From Zygnema cylindricum (lineage: Eukaryota > Streptophyta > Zygnematophyceae > Zygnematales > Zygnemataceae), in NCBI GenBank assembly GCA_037447655.1, contig JBBHKE010000900.1, forward strand, positions 107,983-138,791: DNA of 30,809 bases, read 5' to 3'. The number at the start of each line of letters is the position of its first letter. Position 1 is the stretch's first letter. A program made the position numbers and the translations under genes. Under the pieces are notes generated by a model, which worked only from the letters and a program-made list of their open reading frames with translations, was not told the origin of the DNA and did not search any database. This document shows, one piece after another, positions 1-8,619 of the stretch.

Positions 1-129
1 GTACGTGAGGGAGGAAGTATATGGGATTAAGAATGTTGTTCCTAAACTGGGTGTAGTTGAAAAAGTGTCGGCTTGTTCTCCGGTATATGAGTTGGAGCTA
101 TCATCCGACTCGTAGGTGGAAAACAACAA

Positions 130-791
130 ATGACGAGGTTGTTTTTCGTGGAAGGGGGTGTATGTTCAGCAGTAGGAGTCCTCTGTAGGAGTCTTAATGA
201 TCCTATGAAGAGAGATTGGGAGGCAACCAAGAGAGTCATGAGATATCTGGTAGGAACAGAGAGTTATGGTTACATTTGGGAGGGGAGCACACTGATATCA
301 CTACTTGGAGTGATATCACTACTTAGAGTGATGCCAGTTATGGGGATACACCTATGAGAAGATGCACTTTTGGGTATGTGTTGTATGTGGGGGAAGGTGC
401 TTTTTGTTGGAGCAGTAAACAACAAAAGGTGGATGCTCAGCCTACTATCGAGGTTGAGTATATGGCCTCTTGTTCGGCTGTGAAAAAGTTGATGTGGGTC
501 AAATCCTTGTTGTAAGAATTAGGGTATATGAAGGAGGGAGTGCATGAAGTTTTTTGTGATAATCAGGCTGCCGTTTCCATTGCAGCCAATCCAAAACATC
601 ATTTCAAGGCTAAACATATGGACATAAGATTGAGCTTCGTGAGGGAAAAAGTTGAAAATAAAATTGTGAATCTTGTGTATATATCCGATGAAGAAATGGT
701 GGTTGACATGATGACCAAACCTGTGCCCTCTCCAGAGTTAAAATATTGTAGGGAAAAATGTGGATTAAAAGAAAAGTTAAAATTGGACTAG
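130..791 (+). pseudogene. Decayed copia-type RNase H (3' end of pol)
   Basis: This is the last part of a Ty1/copia polyprotein. In one frame (from 130) a stretch reads like the RT-RNase H junction, with DWEATKRVMRYLVGT. After a frameshift near 285-300 the rest continues in another frame from about 330, with SYGDTPMRR, then CDNQAAVSIAANPKHHFKAK, HMDIRLSFVREKV and DMMTKPVPSPELK, ending with a stop at 789-791. These are the standard copia RNase H and C-terminal motifs. An 18-bp tandem duplication at about 292-327 puts a TAG in the second frame, and a further in-frame TAA lies at 513-515 where relatives have Gln (LLQELG). The protein cannot be made. RNase H would degrade the RNA strand during reverse transcription. 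The upstream domains lie outside the window or are unrecognisable in bases 1-129. Confidence 0.9.
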
Positions 792-804
792 AAAATAAGG
801 GGAG
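792..804 (+). other. Polypurine tract of copia element 1
   Basis: The purine run AAAATAAGGGGAG sits directly before the LTR start TGGTAAAA, one base after the pol stop. This is the plus-strand primer position in LTR retroelements. The same run, followed by a related LTR start, occurs on the minus strand at 22803-22817, which ties the two elements together. Confidence 0.75.
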
Positions 805-1017
805 TGGTAAAATAAGTAGTTTTTTGGTATTTTCTAGGTCTAAAATAATTAGCAGAAACAGATAAAGAAATGCAGACAGCCTACCTCCATCTCTTCTCTT
901 TTACCCCATTACTTGTTGTAGTCACTGAAGGAGAGAGAGAGCGATGGAGCCATGGCTGCCTCACCTCCATAGGAAGGACTAAAGAGTGACTTAAGTCACT
1001 CTCAACAAAAGGTTGAG

Positions 1018-1085
1018 TCCGGCAGGACTCGAACCCCCGACCGGCAGAGCGCGGTGTAGCCGTTATCTCTAACCAGTCTGTCGTA
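1018..1085 (-). other. Antisense tRNA-like block inside LTR
   Basis: Read on the minus strand, this shows a tRNA A-box-like TGGTTAGAG (complement of 1067-1075) and a B-box GGTTCGAGTCC (complement of 1025-1035) about 40-50 bp apart, as in a tRNA gene. The stems are imperfect, so I call it tRNA-derived and not a functional tRNA. Related LTRs carry a different tRNA-like block at the corresponding place (22551-22624 and 25610-25683), also antisense to the element. Confidence 0.6.
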
Positions 1086-1548
1086 GAAGTCCGCTAGGAG
1101 ATATAGGGTTTGATAAGTATTTAAATTTTTATATAATACTAAAACCATTTAACGGAAATATGTTAATGAATATGCAACTGTTGGTTCTACGAACGTGATT
1201 TCAATAAAGTCATGAATCGGACATTTGTTTCAACGGTCGACATTTAATGTTGGATTTAATCCGACGGCGCACATCATCGCCGAGATCGCGGAATGGTCAT
1301 GTAGCCTTTTATGGACGTGGCATGACCTGGCGCCGCGTGGAAGGATGACATTCGGTCGCGGGAATTCCGAAGAATATACGAACGAGTGGAAAAGTGACAC
1401 GCGTCCACTTATTGGCCTTGTCGTACACCCGCCGTAGTGTACTTTACAGTTATATGATTGGTTCATACTTCAGTAGATAGGGGTTGTGAGAGAGGTTTAG
1501 GACTTAGGAAATTTTGGTTGATAGTCACCTCTCTCTCTAAGAGAGCTT

Positions 1549-1556
1549 TATATAAA
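1549..1556 (+). promoter_or_regulatory. LTR TATA box
   Basis: TATATAAA follows the inverted repeat CTCTCTCTAAGAGAG and lies about 70 bp before the conserved LTR hairpin. The related LTRs have CTATAAA-type boxes at the same place, so this is the probable U3 promoter of the element. Confidence 0.6.
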
Positions 1557-1621
1557 TTGGCATTTTTGCAGGCTCGTAACTTATCGGCTGGTTGGCCGTT
1601 TTCAATGATTCTTTTTGCAAC

Positions 1622-1637
1622 GGACTCAGGGGAGTCC
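1622..1637 (+). other. Conserved LTR hairpin
   Basis: GGACTC-AGGG-GAGTCC forms a perfect 6-bp stem with a 4-nt loop downstream of the TATA box, in the likely transcribed R/U5 region. The same hairpin occurs in all other LTR copies of this group (4910-4925, 22024-22039, 25088-25103). The second hairpin found in those copies is broken here. Confidence 0.6.
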
Positions 1638-1771
1638 AGGTTGCAGAAAGGTACAGTCAAACTGTCATTTTGCCTTCCTAGACAACAATGGTTGTGGCTT
1701 GAAGTGGGTTAGCTAAATACTATCTAGAGGCTTCACGTATTTTGTGGTCCAATGGAGGACATAGAATTGCA

Positions 1772-1929
1772 TAAAGTACTATTGTATGCATATATATATT
1801 TTTTAAGTTATCGTCGATATGGAATTTGTTAGTTTCAGACCGATATATCGAAACCTCGGACCGTTCAATAACCGATAACTATCGGTATCGGTGTTATCGC
1901 GATATGTTTTTTACCGATACACAACACTA
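1772..1929 (-). mobile_element. hAT-like element end fragment (TAGTGTTG family)
   Basis: The segment ends in TTTTTTACCGATACACAACACTA, the reverse complement of the TAGTGTTGTGTATCGGTAA terminus of the complete element at 17893-18699. The start (TAAAGTACTATTGTATGCAT) matches 18629-18648 of that element. The other part is missing because the copia LTR ends directly at its left side. It is rich in CGATA-type palindromic motifs. Confidence 0.65.
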
Positions 1930-1964
1930 ATTTTTTTCATAGGCGCAAGATGTTAGATCAGCAA

Positions 1965-2185
1965 GTACACTGTGTATCGCTATTAGCGTTAATGTTTTTT
2001 TCGCCATTTAAAACACCATTTATCCGTACACAACTGTCGGATTGTTGATGTGACGGTTTCGATTGAAAGGTAAGATTTTCAACTTCAAATTGGCGGTCTC
2101 AAATTTAAAATTGGAGAACTATGTTCTGAGAAAATATGTTTTTAGTGGCGAAAAAAAAATAACACTAATAGCGATACACATTGTA
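1965..2185. mobile_element. Foldback MITE, TACACCG family, copy 1
   Basis: About 220 bp, with long terminal inverted repeats that start TACACTGTGTATCGCTATTA on the left and, reversed, TACAATGTGTATCGCTATTA on the right, continuing through TTTTCGCCA...TAAAACA. There is no coding potential. The ends suggest TA target duplications, but these are hard to separate from the termini. Similar copies lie at 10202, 15322, 26042 and 27551. Confidence 0.75.
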
Positions 2186-2345
2186 CTATGTATTACATAC
2201 TATTGTACAAAAAACCCTAAGAAACCCTAGAAAGTACGTGATGGCGACAAAATTACGCAATACCTTGACTTTCCTCACGAGTTAGCAAAAGTGTCTGTGT
2301 AACTCAAACTCTGAGTGTTTTATACTTGAGTGAAGATTCAACGCC

Positions 2346-2550
2346 TACACAACTAATCGTTATTAGTGGCAAAGTCTTTTTCGCCCCTTAAAACATATTT
2401 TTTTTGTGCACACTTGTCGAATCGATAATCCGGTGGTTGCTAGTAGAAGACAAGATTCTCACCTTCTAATTGGCGATCTCCGATTGACCATTCGACAAAT
2501 CGTGCAAGGAAAAAGGATGTTTTAAGTGGGCGAAAAGAAAAATAACACTA
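2346..2550. mobile_element. Foldback MITE copy 2, interrupted on its right
   Basis: Same family as 1965-2185: a left end with TCGTTATTAGTGG, then CGCCCCTTAAAACAT, a GTGCACACTTGTCGAAT block, and the inverted right arm ATGTTTTAAGTGGGCG...AATAACACTA. The outermost right end is cut off at 2550 by a Harbinger-like insertion. A short remnant resembling the missing end (TTAACGATTGACG) is seen at 4214-4226 on the far side. Confidence 0.65.
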
Positions 2551-4212
2551 GGGGTAGGTGCCCACGTAGCCGGTACTTTGTAGAAATCCTTTAGATTTAG
2601 TGAAGATTCTCCGTACTACTTTTCATAGCGTTCCAAAGTGCGAAAAATGAAATCGGTACTTTGAAAGGTGACGGTTGTAGACGTGGGTACAACTTGTGAC
2701 GATTGAAGATGACTACAAAACTTTTACAATTGGTGACGTCTACAAAAACAACGACGGTTCTAAACGCCTAGTTTTTACTTTTCCGTGGCAATTGTAGATG
2801 TTTAGGACTTTAAGGGTTTGTAACATTGTGACGTCATTCTAACTTGTGACAACGTCGACGTAACTATTTCAATAAATTTGCGTCATGGATTCTCCCCATG
2901 GTTGTTCAAATCGCATATTACGCACGAAATGAACGTGCGAATAGAACATACGATTTTAACCAATTTAAAAAAAATGTTAAAATGAGTGCCCGAATATGCA
3001 CCCATACATTTTGTACATTATCCTAATGTGTCCGTATATATCAGTCATTTCAGGGCTATTTAAATGGCGATTTTAGGGATTTTAGGGTACATTCTCGAAC
3101 ATTTGCTTATATTTGAGGACAACTTTCATCTCTTTTTTGTACATTTAGGTACAGTGTACGTTTAATTCCGTACTTTTGACAGTTAAGACGACAAGGCTAT
3201 TAGGGTACATTCTCGTATATTTTTGTTATAGTGCATTAAAATATTGGTACATTTACGAACAGTGTCCATGTATTTCTGTAATTTTTAGGGTTATTTTACG
3301 TGGAATGTTACAGTTTCAAGGTACACTATTGAACGTTACGTTCAATACCATATATCTCAGTACAGCTGCCCTACATTTTACGTATTTTTTGGATTTTTAG
3401 GGTACACTTTCCGTATAGTTCCGTACATTTCCGTATGTATTTTTTAGGTATAATAAACTTTTAAGATTTTTTTAGGGTTAAAGAACAATTTTTGTACATT
3501 TATGTATATCGTACAACGAAAACTATACGAAATTTACGAAAAGTATAGAATCGACGAATGTTACGTAAAAATCGTAGAGAAGCCCATGTCCGTACGAATT
3601 GAACAATTATGCTTCTCCTGATTTCGTTTTTTCGAATTATCTCACTCGACTTGCCGTCAAAATATGCCCAAAGGTAGTAAAAAAAAATAGTTTTTCAAAC
3701 CTCTTTCATTTCAAACTAGTATTGTCATTCAAAAGTTGCGAGATAAAACAGATAGTGTGAGAGGAAAAGGGAGAGGGAGAGGCGACGATAGCGTAAACTT
3801 CTACAATGGACCCATTAAATGAAAGTGGAGGTCCGAGACCACTGCATATTTTTTTTGCGTACATGCGAGTGACGTGCAACAAACAAAATAGTGAGTACTC
3901 TCCATCGCGCTAAAAATTTATCACTCGTGTGACCCATATGTAGAAGGTTTTTCGTTTGTTACTCTAATGATATTTCACCTAAAATCACCTCGCGAGGTGA
4001 TCATCGATGAAGTTTTTGATGAGTTGGATTGGCGAGCCCGTGAGTCGAAAAGAGGAAAACGCCAAAATGAATGCATAAGACAACAAAAATGGAGTACATT
4101 CTACTGTGGCACAAAAAAAAAATGTATGGGAAAAGATATTATCATTGGGGATTGAATTTTGGAGGAAAACGATATAAAATACACGATACTTTAACGCATG
4201 AGCACGTACCCC
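2551..4212 (+). mobile_element. Harbinger-like element, decayed and internally expanded
   Basis: The left end GGGTAGGTGCCCACGTAGCC and the reversed right end GGGGTACGTGCTCATGCG resemble the GGGYGTGTTCCCATGT termini of the better copy at 20599-21551. Shared interior blocks include GTGACGTCTACAAAAA (about 2735) and CATGCGAGTGACG...GAGTACTCTCC (about 3864-3905). The element is longer than the 20599 copy because a block of degenerate repeats (2985-3590) lies inside. No transposase is visible; the 62-codon ORF at 3967 is chance. It splits the foldback MITE that starts at 2346. Confidence 0.55.
2985..3590. repeat. Degenerate repeat block with TTTTAGGGTACA motif
   Basis: Motifs of the form TTTTAGGGTACATTCTCG and GTACATTTACGAACAGTGTCC recur at irregular spacing of about 80-120 bp (around 3085, 3200, 3395). 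The reverse-complement motif (TACCCTAAAAA) is frequent at 14690-15310, so both probably derive from the same repeat in opposite orientations. Nothing in it codes for protein. Confidence 0.45.
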
Positions 4213-4228
4213 ATTAACGATTGACGCA

Positions 4229-4775
4229 TACGACTACAAATATTGCGACAATTAGTGACGTCTACAAAAATAACGACATCTGGAGGCGCTTAGTGTTTTG
4301 TGACATTGTAGATTTTTGGCGTTTTGTGACAATGTGACGTCCTACTCGTTTGTGACAACGTCGACGTCACTAGTATCAAAAATTTACGCCATGGCTTCTC
4401 AGTTTACCGCTTTTGTACACAAATGGTTTTACCATCGATTTTTTGCAAAAAAACTTTTTTTTGCCCCTCTCGTCCGACCTGCAACAAATTACGCCCAAAG
4501 GTGATAAAAAAAATAATTTATACAGCTCTTTCATTCATACCAATAGTGCCAAGTTTTCTTCAATTAGTAATGAGAAAAGAGCAACATTATGAGATGGAGG
4601 GGGGGAGGCCACAATAGGGTACACTTTTTTGTAAAGGTCCCATAGATGATAGTGGAGGTCTGAGACTTATGCAAAAAAAAAAGGTTCATGCGAGTGACGG
4701 GTAGGAAAAAACAACTTGTACTTTGCGTTGTGCCAAAAATTTCCACATCTGAGTGGCTCGTGATCAAACGATATA
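4229..4775 (+). mobile_element. Harbinger-like element fragment
   Basis: This matches the interior of the 20599-21551 element block by block: GTGACGTCTACAAAAATAACG, TTGTGACATTGTAGATTTTT, GCCATGGCTTC, GGAGGTCTGAGAC, and CATGCGAGTGACG. The left terminus is missing, and the right side is cut at 4775 by an LTR fragment. Confidence 0.55.
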
Positions 4776-5100
4776 TGCAATTCTGTGTCCTCCATTGGAC
4801 TACAGAATACAGGAAGCCTCTAGATAGTATTTAACTAACCCACTTTAAGCCACGACCACTGCTGCCCAAGAAGGCAAACTGACAATTTGACTGCACCCCT
4901 GTGCAGCCTGGACTCCCCTGAGTCCGTAGCAAAAAGAATCACTGAAAACGGCCAACCAGCCGATAAGTTATGAGGCACTAAAAATGCCAATTTGTACAAA
5001 CTCTCAAAGGGAGAGGTGACTACCTACCAAAATTTTCTAAGTCCTGATTCCTTCTAATAACTTCTATCTACTGAAGTACGGACCAATCAAATTACTGTAC
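4776..5100 (-). repeat. Truncated inverted copia LTR fragment
   Basis: Starting at TGCAATTCTGTGTCCTCC, this is the reverse complement of the last ~330 bp of the LTR at 805-1771 and is also related to the LTRs of the 21736-25863 element. It keeps both conserved hairpins (4891-4906 and 4910-4925). Similarity stops near 5100, immediately before the LHW-like gene, so the rest of this LTR is lost or diverged. It occupies the place where upstream exons or the promoter of that gene would be expected. Confidence 0.75.
4891..4925 (-). other. Twin hairpins in LTR fragment
   Basis: Two adjacent stem-loops, given in the LTR sense: GGACTC-AGGG-GAGTCC (4910-4925) and CTGCAC-AGGG-GTGCAG (4891-4906). Both stems are perfect and both loops are AGGG. 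Compared with 22005-22039, the second stem differs by a paired G-C to A-T change. Confidence 0.6.
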
Positions 5101-5107
5101 CGTACCT

Positions 5108-5212
5108 GGGGTTTTAGAAAATGGGGTTTTAGGAAATGGGGTTTTAGGAAATGGAGTTTTAGAAAACGGGGTTTTAGAAAATGGGGTTTTAGGTGATGGG
5201 GTTTTGGGAAAC
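5108..5212 (+). repeat. Seven-copy 15-bp minisatellite at gene start
   Basis: Seven consecutive 15-bp units of the type GGGGTTTTAGAAAAT run without a gap. They are in the reading frame of the following exon and would encode repeats of Gly-Val-Leu-(Gly/Glu)-(Asn/Asp). Each unit ends its T-tract with AG, so any could mimic a splice acceptor. The frame is open back to a TGA near 5071. Confidence 0.85.
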
Positions 5213-5233
5213 AGGGTAGACTGTATTGAAGGA

Positions 5234-7392
5234 ATGTTGAATGGAGGGAGAGGAATACAGGAAGGTGGAGTAGGAGGGATAGGAGGGGTAGGAATTGGAG
5301 GAGGTGGTGTAATAGGAGGCGGAGGAACAGGAACAGGAGGAGGAGGTGGAGGAGGAGAGGGAGATGAGTTACTTTCTGCGTTTTTCAATAATCAAAGGAC
5401 AAATACGGATTGTTTGGGAGAACAAGAATTAATTTCGTTGACCAGTTGTGACAATATGAATGGTTTGTGGGATCATTTGGGTATAAATGGGGTATTGCTC
5501 GGGAACGACCCAAAAACAAGTAATTTTCCCGAATTTTTCAATAAAGATACTTTTGCTGTGAATCAAAATTCGGAAAGTTTTTTCGGAGGAATGAAAATGA
5601 CTGGGATAGAGGGAGAGAGGGAGAGAGAGAGATCGAAAGAGTTGGCGGAAATGTATACGAATCCTTCGGAACACTTTTTGTTAAAAAATTTGAGGGGCGG
5701 GGAGAAGAGTTATCCGGAATCCCAATTGGGTGTGGAAGGATTGGGAATGAGAGGAGTGGAGGGAGTGGGAGGGGTGGGAGGAGTGGGAGGGGTGGGAGGA
5801 GTGGGAGGAGCAAGACCGTGGGAGCTTTTTATGCCTCAAGTGGGAGTGGGAGGAGTAGGGGGAGAAGTTGCAGGATTGGAAGGGGTCGGAGTAGGAGGAT
5901 TGGGAGGAGGAGGAGGAGGAGGAGGAGGAGGAGAGTTGGCAGATGTCGCTGGGTCAGCAATTTTTAGTTTGAATACGGAAACAGAAACGGAAAATTTTAT
6001 GCCTCAGTTGATTGATCCTTGGGCTTTTCAACAAAGGGAATTGGGATCACGAAACGACGAATTTGTTTCTATGAATGGAGTAGAGAGGAATCTCTCCTTT
6101 CACCCCCAAAAATTGCAAGAAAACAGTCCCAAAACGGGTTCAAATGGGGCAATTGTTGTGGGAGCTGAGGAATTTCATGATGCGATTGCTCGAATGGAAA
6201 AACATGTAACGGAACAAATCGTTAACGGAAATTCAAATCTTATTCCGTTATCGGTAACGGAAAACCAAGAATTGCAAAGACAATCACCTCCGTCTTTCCC
6301 CCCACCGCAAAATTCCCAAGAAATTTTGTCTACTGAGTTTATGGAGAAGGGGTATAATGGGGGTTTAGTGGGGACGGGAAATAATTTGAATGTTTTTAAA
6401 CCAGGAGGGGTTTCTCAAGAGAATCCGGGAATCGTCCAAAAATCGATTTCTTCGGAGCAAAAAAACCGAAGTCGAAAGCGAGGATTTTCAGCGATTGAAG
6501 AGAGAGGAAAGACACAAATTTCGACAAAAAGTTTGAGGGAAAGTCAAAAAGAAAATCAAAAAGAAAACCAAAAAGAAATTCAAAAACAAGAGAAGGAAGA
6601 GAAGCCGGTTTCGAAAAGACCGAGGCCGAGAGATCGACAACTTTTCAAAGATCGAATCGAAGATTTACGAGCGATTGTGCGAAATGTTGAGGTGAGATTC
6701 AGAGAGAGGGAGAGGGAGGGAGAGGGAGGGGAAGGGAGAGGGAGGGGAGAGAGGGAAGGGGGAGAAAGAAAGAAATGGATGAGAGAGAGGGGGCAAGATG
6801 GAGCATGTGTAGGATGAAAGAAAAAGAAGAGATGAAAAGAGAGTGAGTGAGAGCCAGGAGAGTAAATGAGTGACAGGAGAGTGAGGGAGAGGAGAGGGGA
6901 AAACACAGTTTTGCTGGAACTGGATATTTTTTGTTGATAGAATTGTTCGTAATTGTTCCTTGGATTCTTATTTAGTTTTTTTTCTTATCTTTTGTTATTT
7001 TTTCAGTTTTTTCTGGTTTTTCTTTTTTTTTCAGTTTTTTAGTCTCTTTTTATTCCGGTGTTTCCAGTACAACGGAGTAGTTTTAACTCGAGTTTTGGAA
7101 AACAATCTTTATAAATTGGGTAGTTTTTTTTTATTCTCATATTTTTTTCAATTTTGACACGGTTTTGTTTTGTTATTTTTTCTTTTCCTTTTTGTAAAAC
7201 AGGGAGAAAAAATTACTCGCGTTTTGGAGGAAACGTATAACAAATGGGATTTTCTTTTAATGGCGTTTGAAAATCGAAAACTTTTGAAAGAGGCGAAAAT
7301 TGAGGTGGGAGAGAATCGATTGGATGAACAAAATGGAGGTGATGTGATCGTGGCTTTGGAAAAGCCGAAAGAACAAATGTGGATGGAGGTGA

Positions 7393-7449
<57 letters not shown>

Positions 7450-8376
7450 TCCTCACTCTGTAATATAAACATATCATTACGTGCACATTTTGTGCAAATT
7501 TGTAGAATTATTTGGTGGCATTGTGTGCTTTATATCGTGGCAAAATTTTGCTTAGTTAACGCTTTTTGTTAGGATTTTGTAGAAAAAGATTGTACGTTAA
7601 TGTAAGATTAGGTCTTTGTTGTTTTTTATTTCCTGGCACCTTTATTTTATTTATATTTTATTCCTGTAGACCTTTTTCAGCGCGTATTTTATTTTGCGCG
7701 AAAATTTGGTATCTTTTTTGTGCTTGATTTGTAGAAAATTTTCTGTATTGGTCTTGTTATTGGCTTTATTTTATTTTTTTCCTCCATATTTTTTGTTGAT
7801 GCTATTTTTGCAGGTTTTATGCAAAACTAAAGATATGTATTTTGAATTACCGAATTTATTGATGGAAATGGGTTTTACGATCCATTTTATGAAATCGGGA
7901 ACGTGGAAAGATAAATTAGTCGTTGAAGTTCTCGCAGAGGTAAAAAAAAAAACTTCAAAAAAACCTTAATTTTTATCAAAATTGCTAAATGTCTTTATAA
8001 CTGCCCTAATCAATTCTTTGGAATTTTATGTACCCTAAAAATGTCTTCGAAAGTAAAAAATAACTTATGAAAAGCAATCGTTGACCTTTTTTTTCCGCTT
8101 GTTGAAAGCTGCGATATTTTTTTTTGGTTGTAATTACTTCTGCAGTTTTTTTTTTCCTTCTTTTTGGTTTTTTTGCAAAGCAAAATTGCAGGGTTGATTG
8201 TTTTTTTTTATTCGCTTTTTTTTCTTTTCTGGATGAAATGTGAACTTCCTCATAATGTATCTTTTTTTTTTTTTTTTTTTTTTTGACAGAAACCGAAAGA
8301 AATGCATAAAGTGGAGCTTATTTTTAAAATTGGAAGGTTAAAGGAAGCTCTCTCTCTCTCAAAAAAGACGAAGTAA
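5234..8376 (+). CDS. LHW-like atypical bHLH regulator, 4 exons, N-terminus not visible
   Basis: Exons 5234-6691, 7203-7388, 7814-7939 and 8290-8376 join in phase 0 through GT-AG introns to a TAA, giving about 618 codons from the first in-frame ATG. Exon 1 has a Gly-rich low-complexity part, a NMNGLWDHLG patch, and at its end the LHW signature RPRPRDRQLFKDRIEDLRAI, which is basic region plus helix 1. Exon 2 begins with ITRVLEETYNKWDFLLMAF, matching the position of helix 2 (LLERTIKHMLFLQ in LHW). Exon 3 (VLCKTKDMYFELPNLLMEMG) and exon 4 (KPKEMHKVELIFKIGRLKEA) match the C-terminal LHW domain. LHW proteins are nuclear, dimerise with TMO5-type bHLHs and control vascular divisions; the role here is inferred from family. 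The N-terminal bHLH-MYC_N domain is absent, the usual IVPNG is IVRN, and the start is uncertain. The gene may be divergent, partial or decaying. Confidence 0.7.
6692..6780 (+). repeat. GA-rich purine tract at start of intron 1
   Basis: Directly after the donor GTGAGA comes a nearly pure purine run of GAGA/GGGA units. The exon 1 frame stays open through it to 6817, giving a spurious Arg/Glu/Gly-rich tail. The abrupt change from LHW-like sequence to simple repeat at the donor is why I end exon 1 at 6691. Confidence 0.7.
7068..7119 (+). other. Partial copy of the helix-2 exon inside intron 1
   Basis: After a possible acceptor (TTTCCAG, ending 7067), this reads VLTRVLENNLYKLG, closely resembling ITRVLEETYNKWD of the real exon at 7203. 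The DNA shares ACTCGNGTTTTGGA and later TATA/AAATTGGG blocks. A possible donor GTAG follows at 7120. At 52 nt it would shift the frame if included. It is either a decayed exon duplication or an alternative or poison exon. Confidence 0.55.
7389..7450 (+). repeat. (TC)n microsatellite at start of intron 2
   Basis: The donor GTGAGTG is followed at once by about 28 uninterrupted TC dinucleotides, then CCCTCTCC. It generates long Arg-Glu and Ser-Leu open frames on both strands that are not genes. It is complementary to the GA-rich tract at the start of intron 1. Confidence 0.95.
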
Positions 8377-8602
8377 GAATTTTTTACGTTTGAAAACGAA
8401 GCAATAATTTTTTTTTTTTTTTTTCTGCTCGCACAATACTTTTTCGTTCTTTTCACTTCCGTAAGAACTTTTAAGTTTATGAGAAAGACGAAAGGGAGGG
8501 AAAAAGAAAAAAACCGACGATAGAAAGGAAAAAAGAAGGGCAGTTGAAAAAAAAAAAGGGATGGGAATTCGGATGTGATTTCAAATTAATTTTTCGAAAT
8601 CG

Positions 8603-8608
8603 AATAAA
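8603..8608 (+). terminator. Candidate polyadenylation signal of the LHW-like gene
   Basis: AATAAA lies about 230 bp after the stop codon, in A/T-rich DNA. Plant poly(A) signals are loose, so this is only the best match to the canonical hexamer in the 3' flank. Confidence 0.4.
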
Positions 8609-8619
8609 GAAATGAAAAA

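Larger units (their letters stand above)
805..1771 (+). repeat. 3' LTR of copia element 1
   Basis: The LTR starts right after the polypurine tract (TGGTAAAA) and ends near 1771 (GGACATAGAATTGCA). Its first part shares TATTTTCTAGGTCT and the CCATGGCT / CAGTGACTAC... block with the LTRs at 21736-22802 and 24799-25863. Its last 330 bp match, in reverse complement, the fragment at 4776-5100. Inside are an antisense tRNA-like block, a TATA box at 1549-1556 preceded by a GA/CT inverted repeat, and a conserved hairpin at 1622-1637. It interrupts a hAT-like repeat that resumes at 1772. The 5' half of the element is outside the window, so the target duplication cannot be tested. Confidence 0.8.

Noticed and set aside
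528-791. Intact 87-aa gene
   Set aside because: It is the C-terminal end of copia RNase H downstream of an in-frame stop, part of a pseudogene.
2985-3590. CRISPR-like array
   Set aside because: Repeats are degenerate and irregularly spaced, there are no spacers of constant size, and the genome is eukaryotic.
5108-5212. Interstitial telomere repeat
   Set aside because: Units contain TTTTAGG, but the 15-bp period and sequence differ from the plant TTTAGGG repeat.
5092-5813. Minus-strand Pro/Ser/Leu-rich open frames opposite the LHW-like exon (5092, 5429, 5538)
   Set aside because: They mirror the Gly-rich and minisatellite coding strand, lack domains, and the plus strand carries clear LHW homology.
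6580-6906. Minus-strand Ser/Leu/Pro-rich 108-codon frame
   Set aside because: It is the complement of the purine tract and the bHLH exon; low complexity only.
7148-7486. Arg-Glu repeat proteins on the minus strand
   Set aside because: They are translations of the (TC)n microsatellite at 7389-7450.
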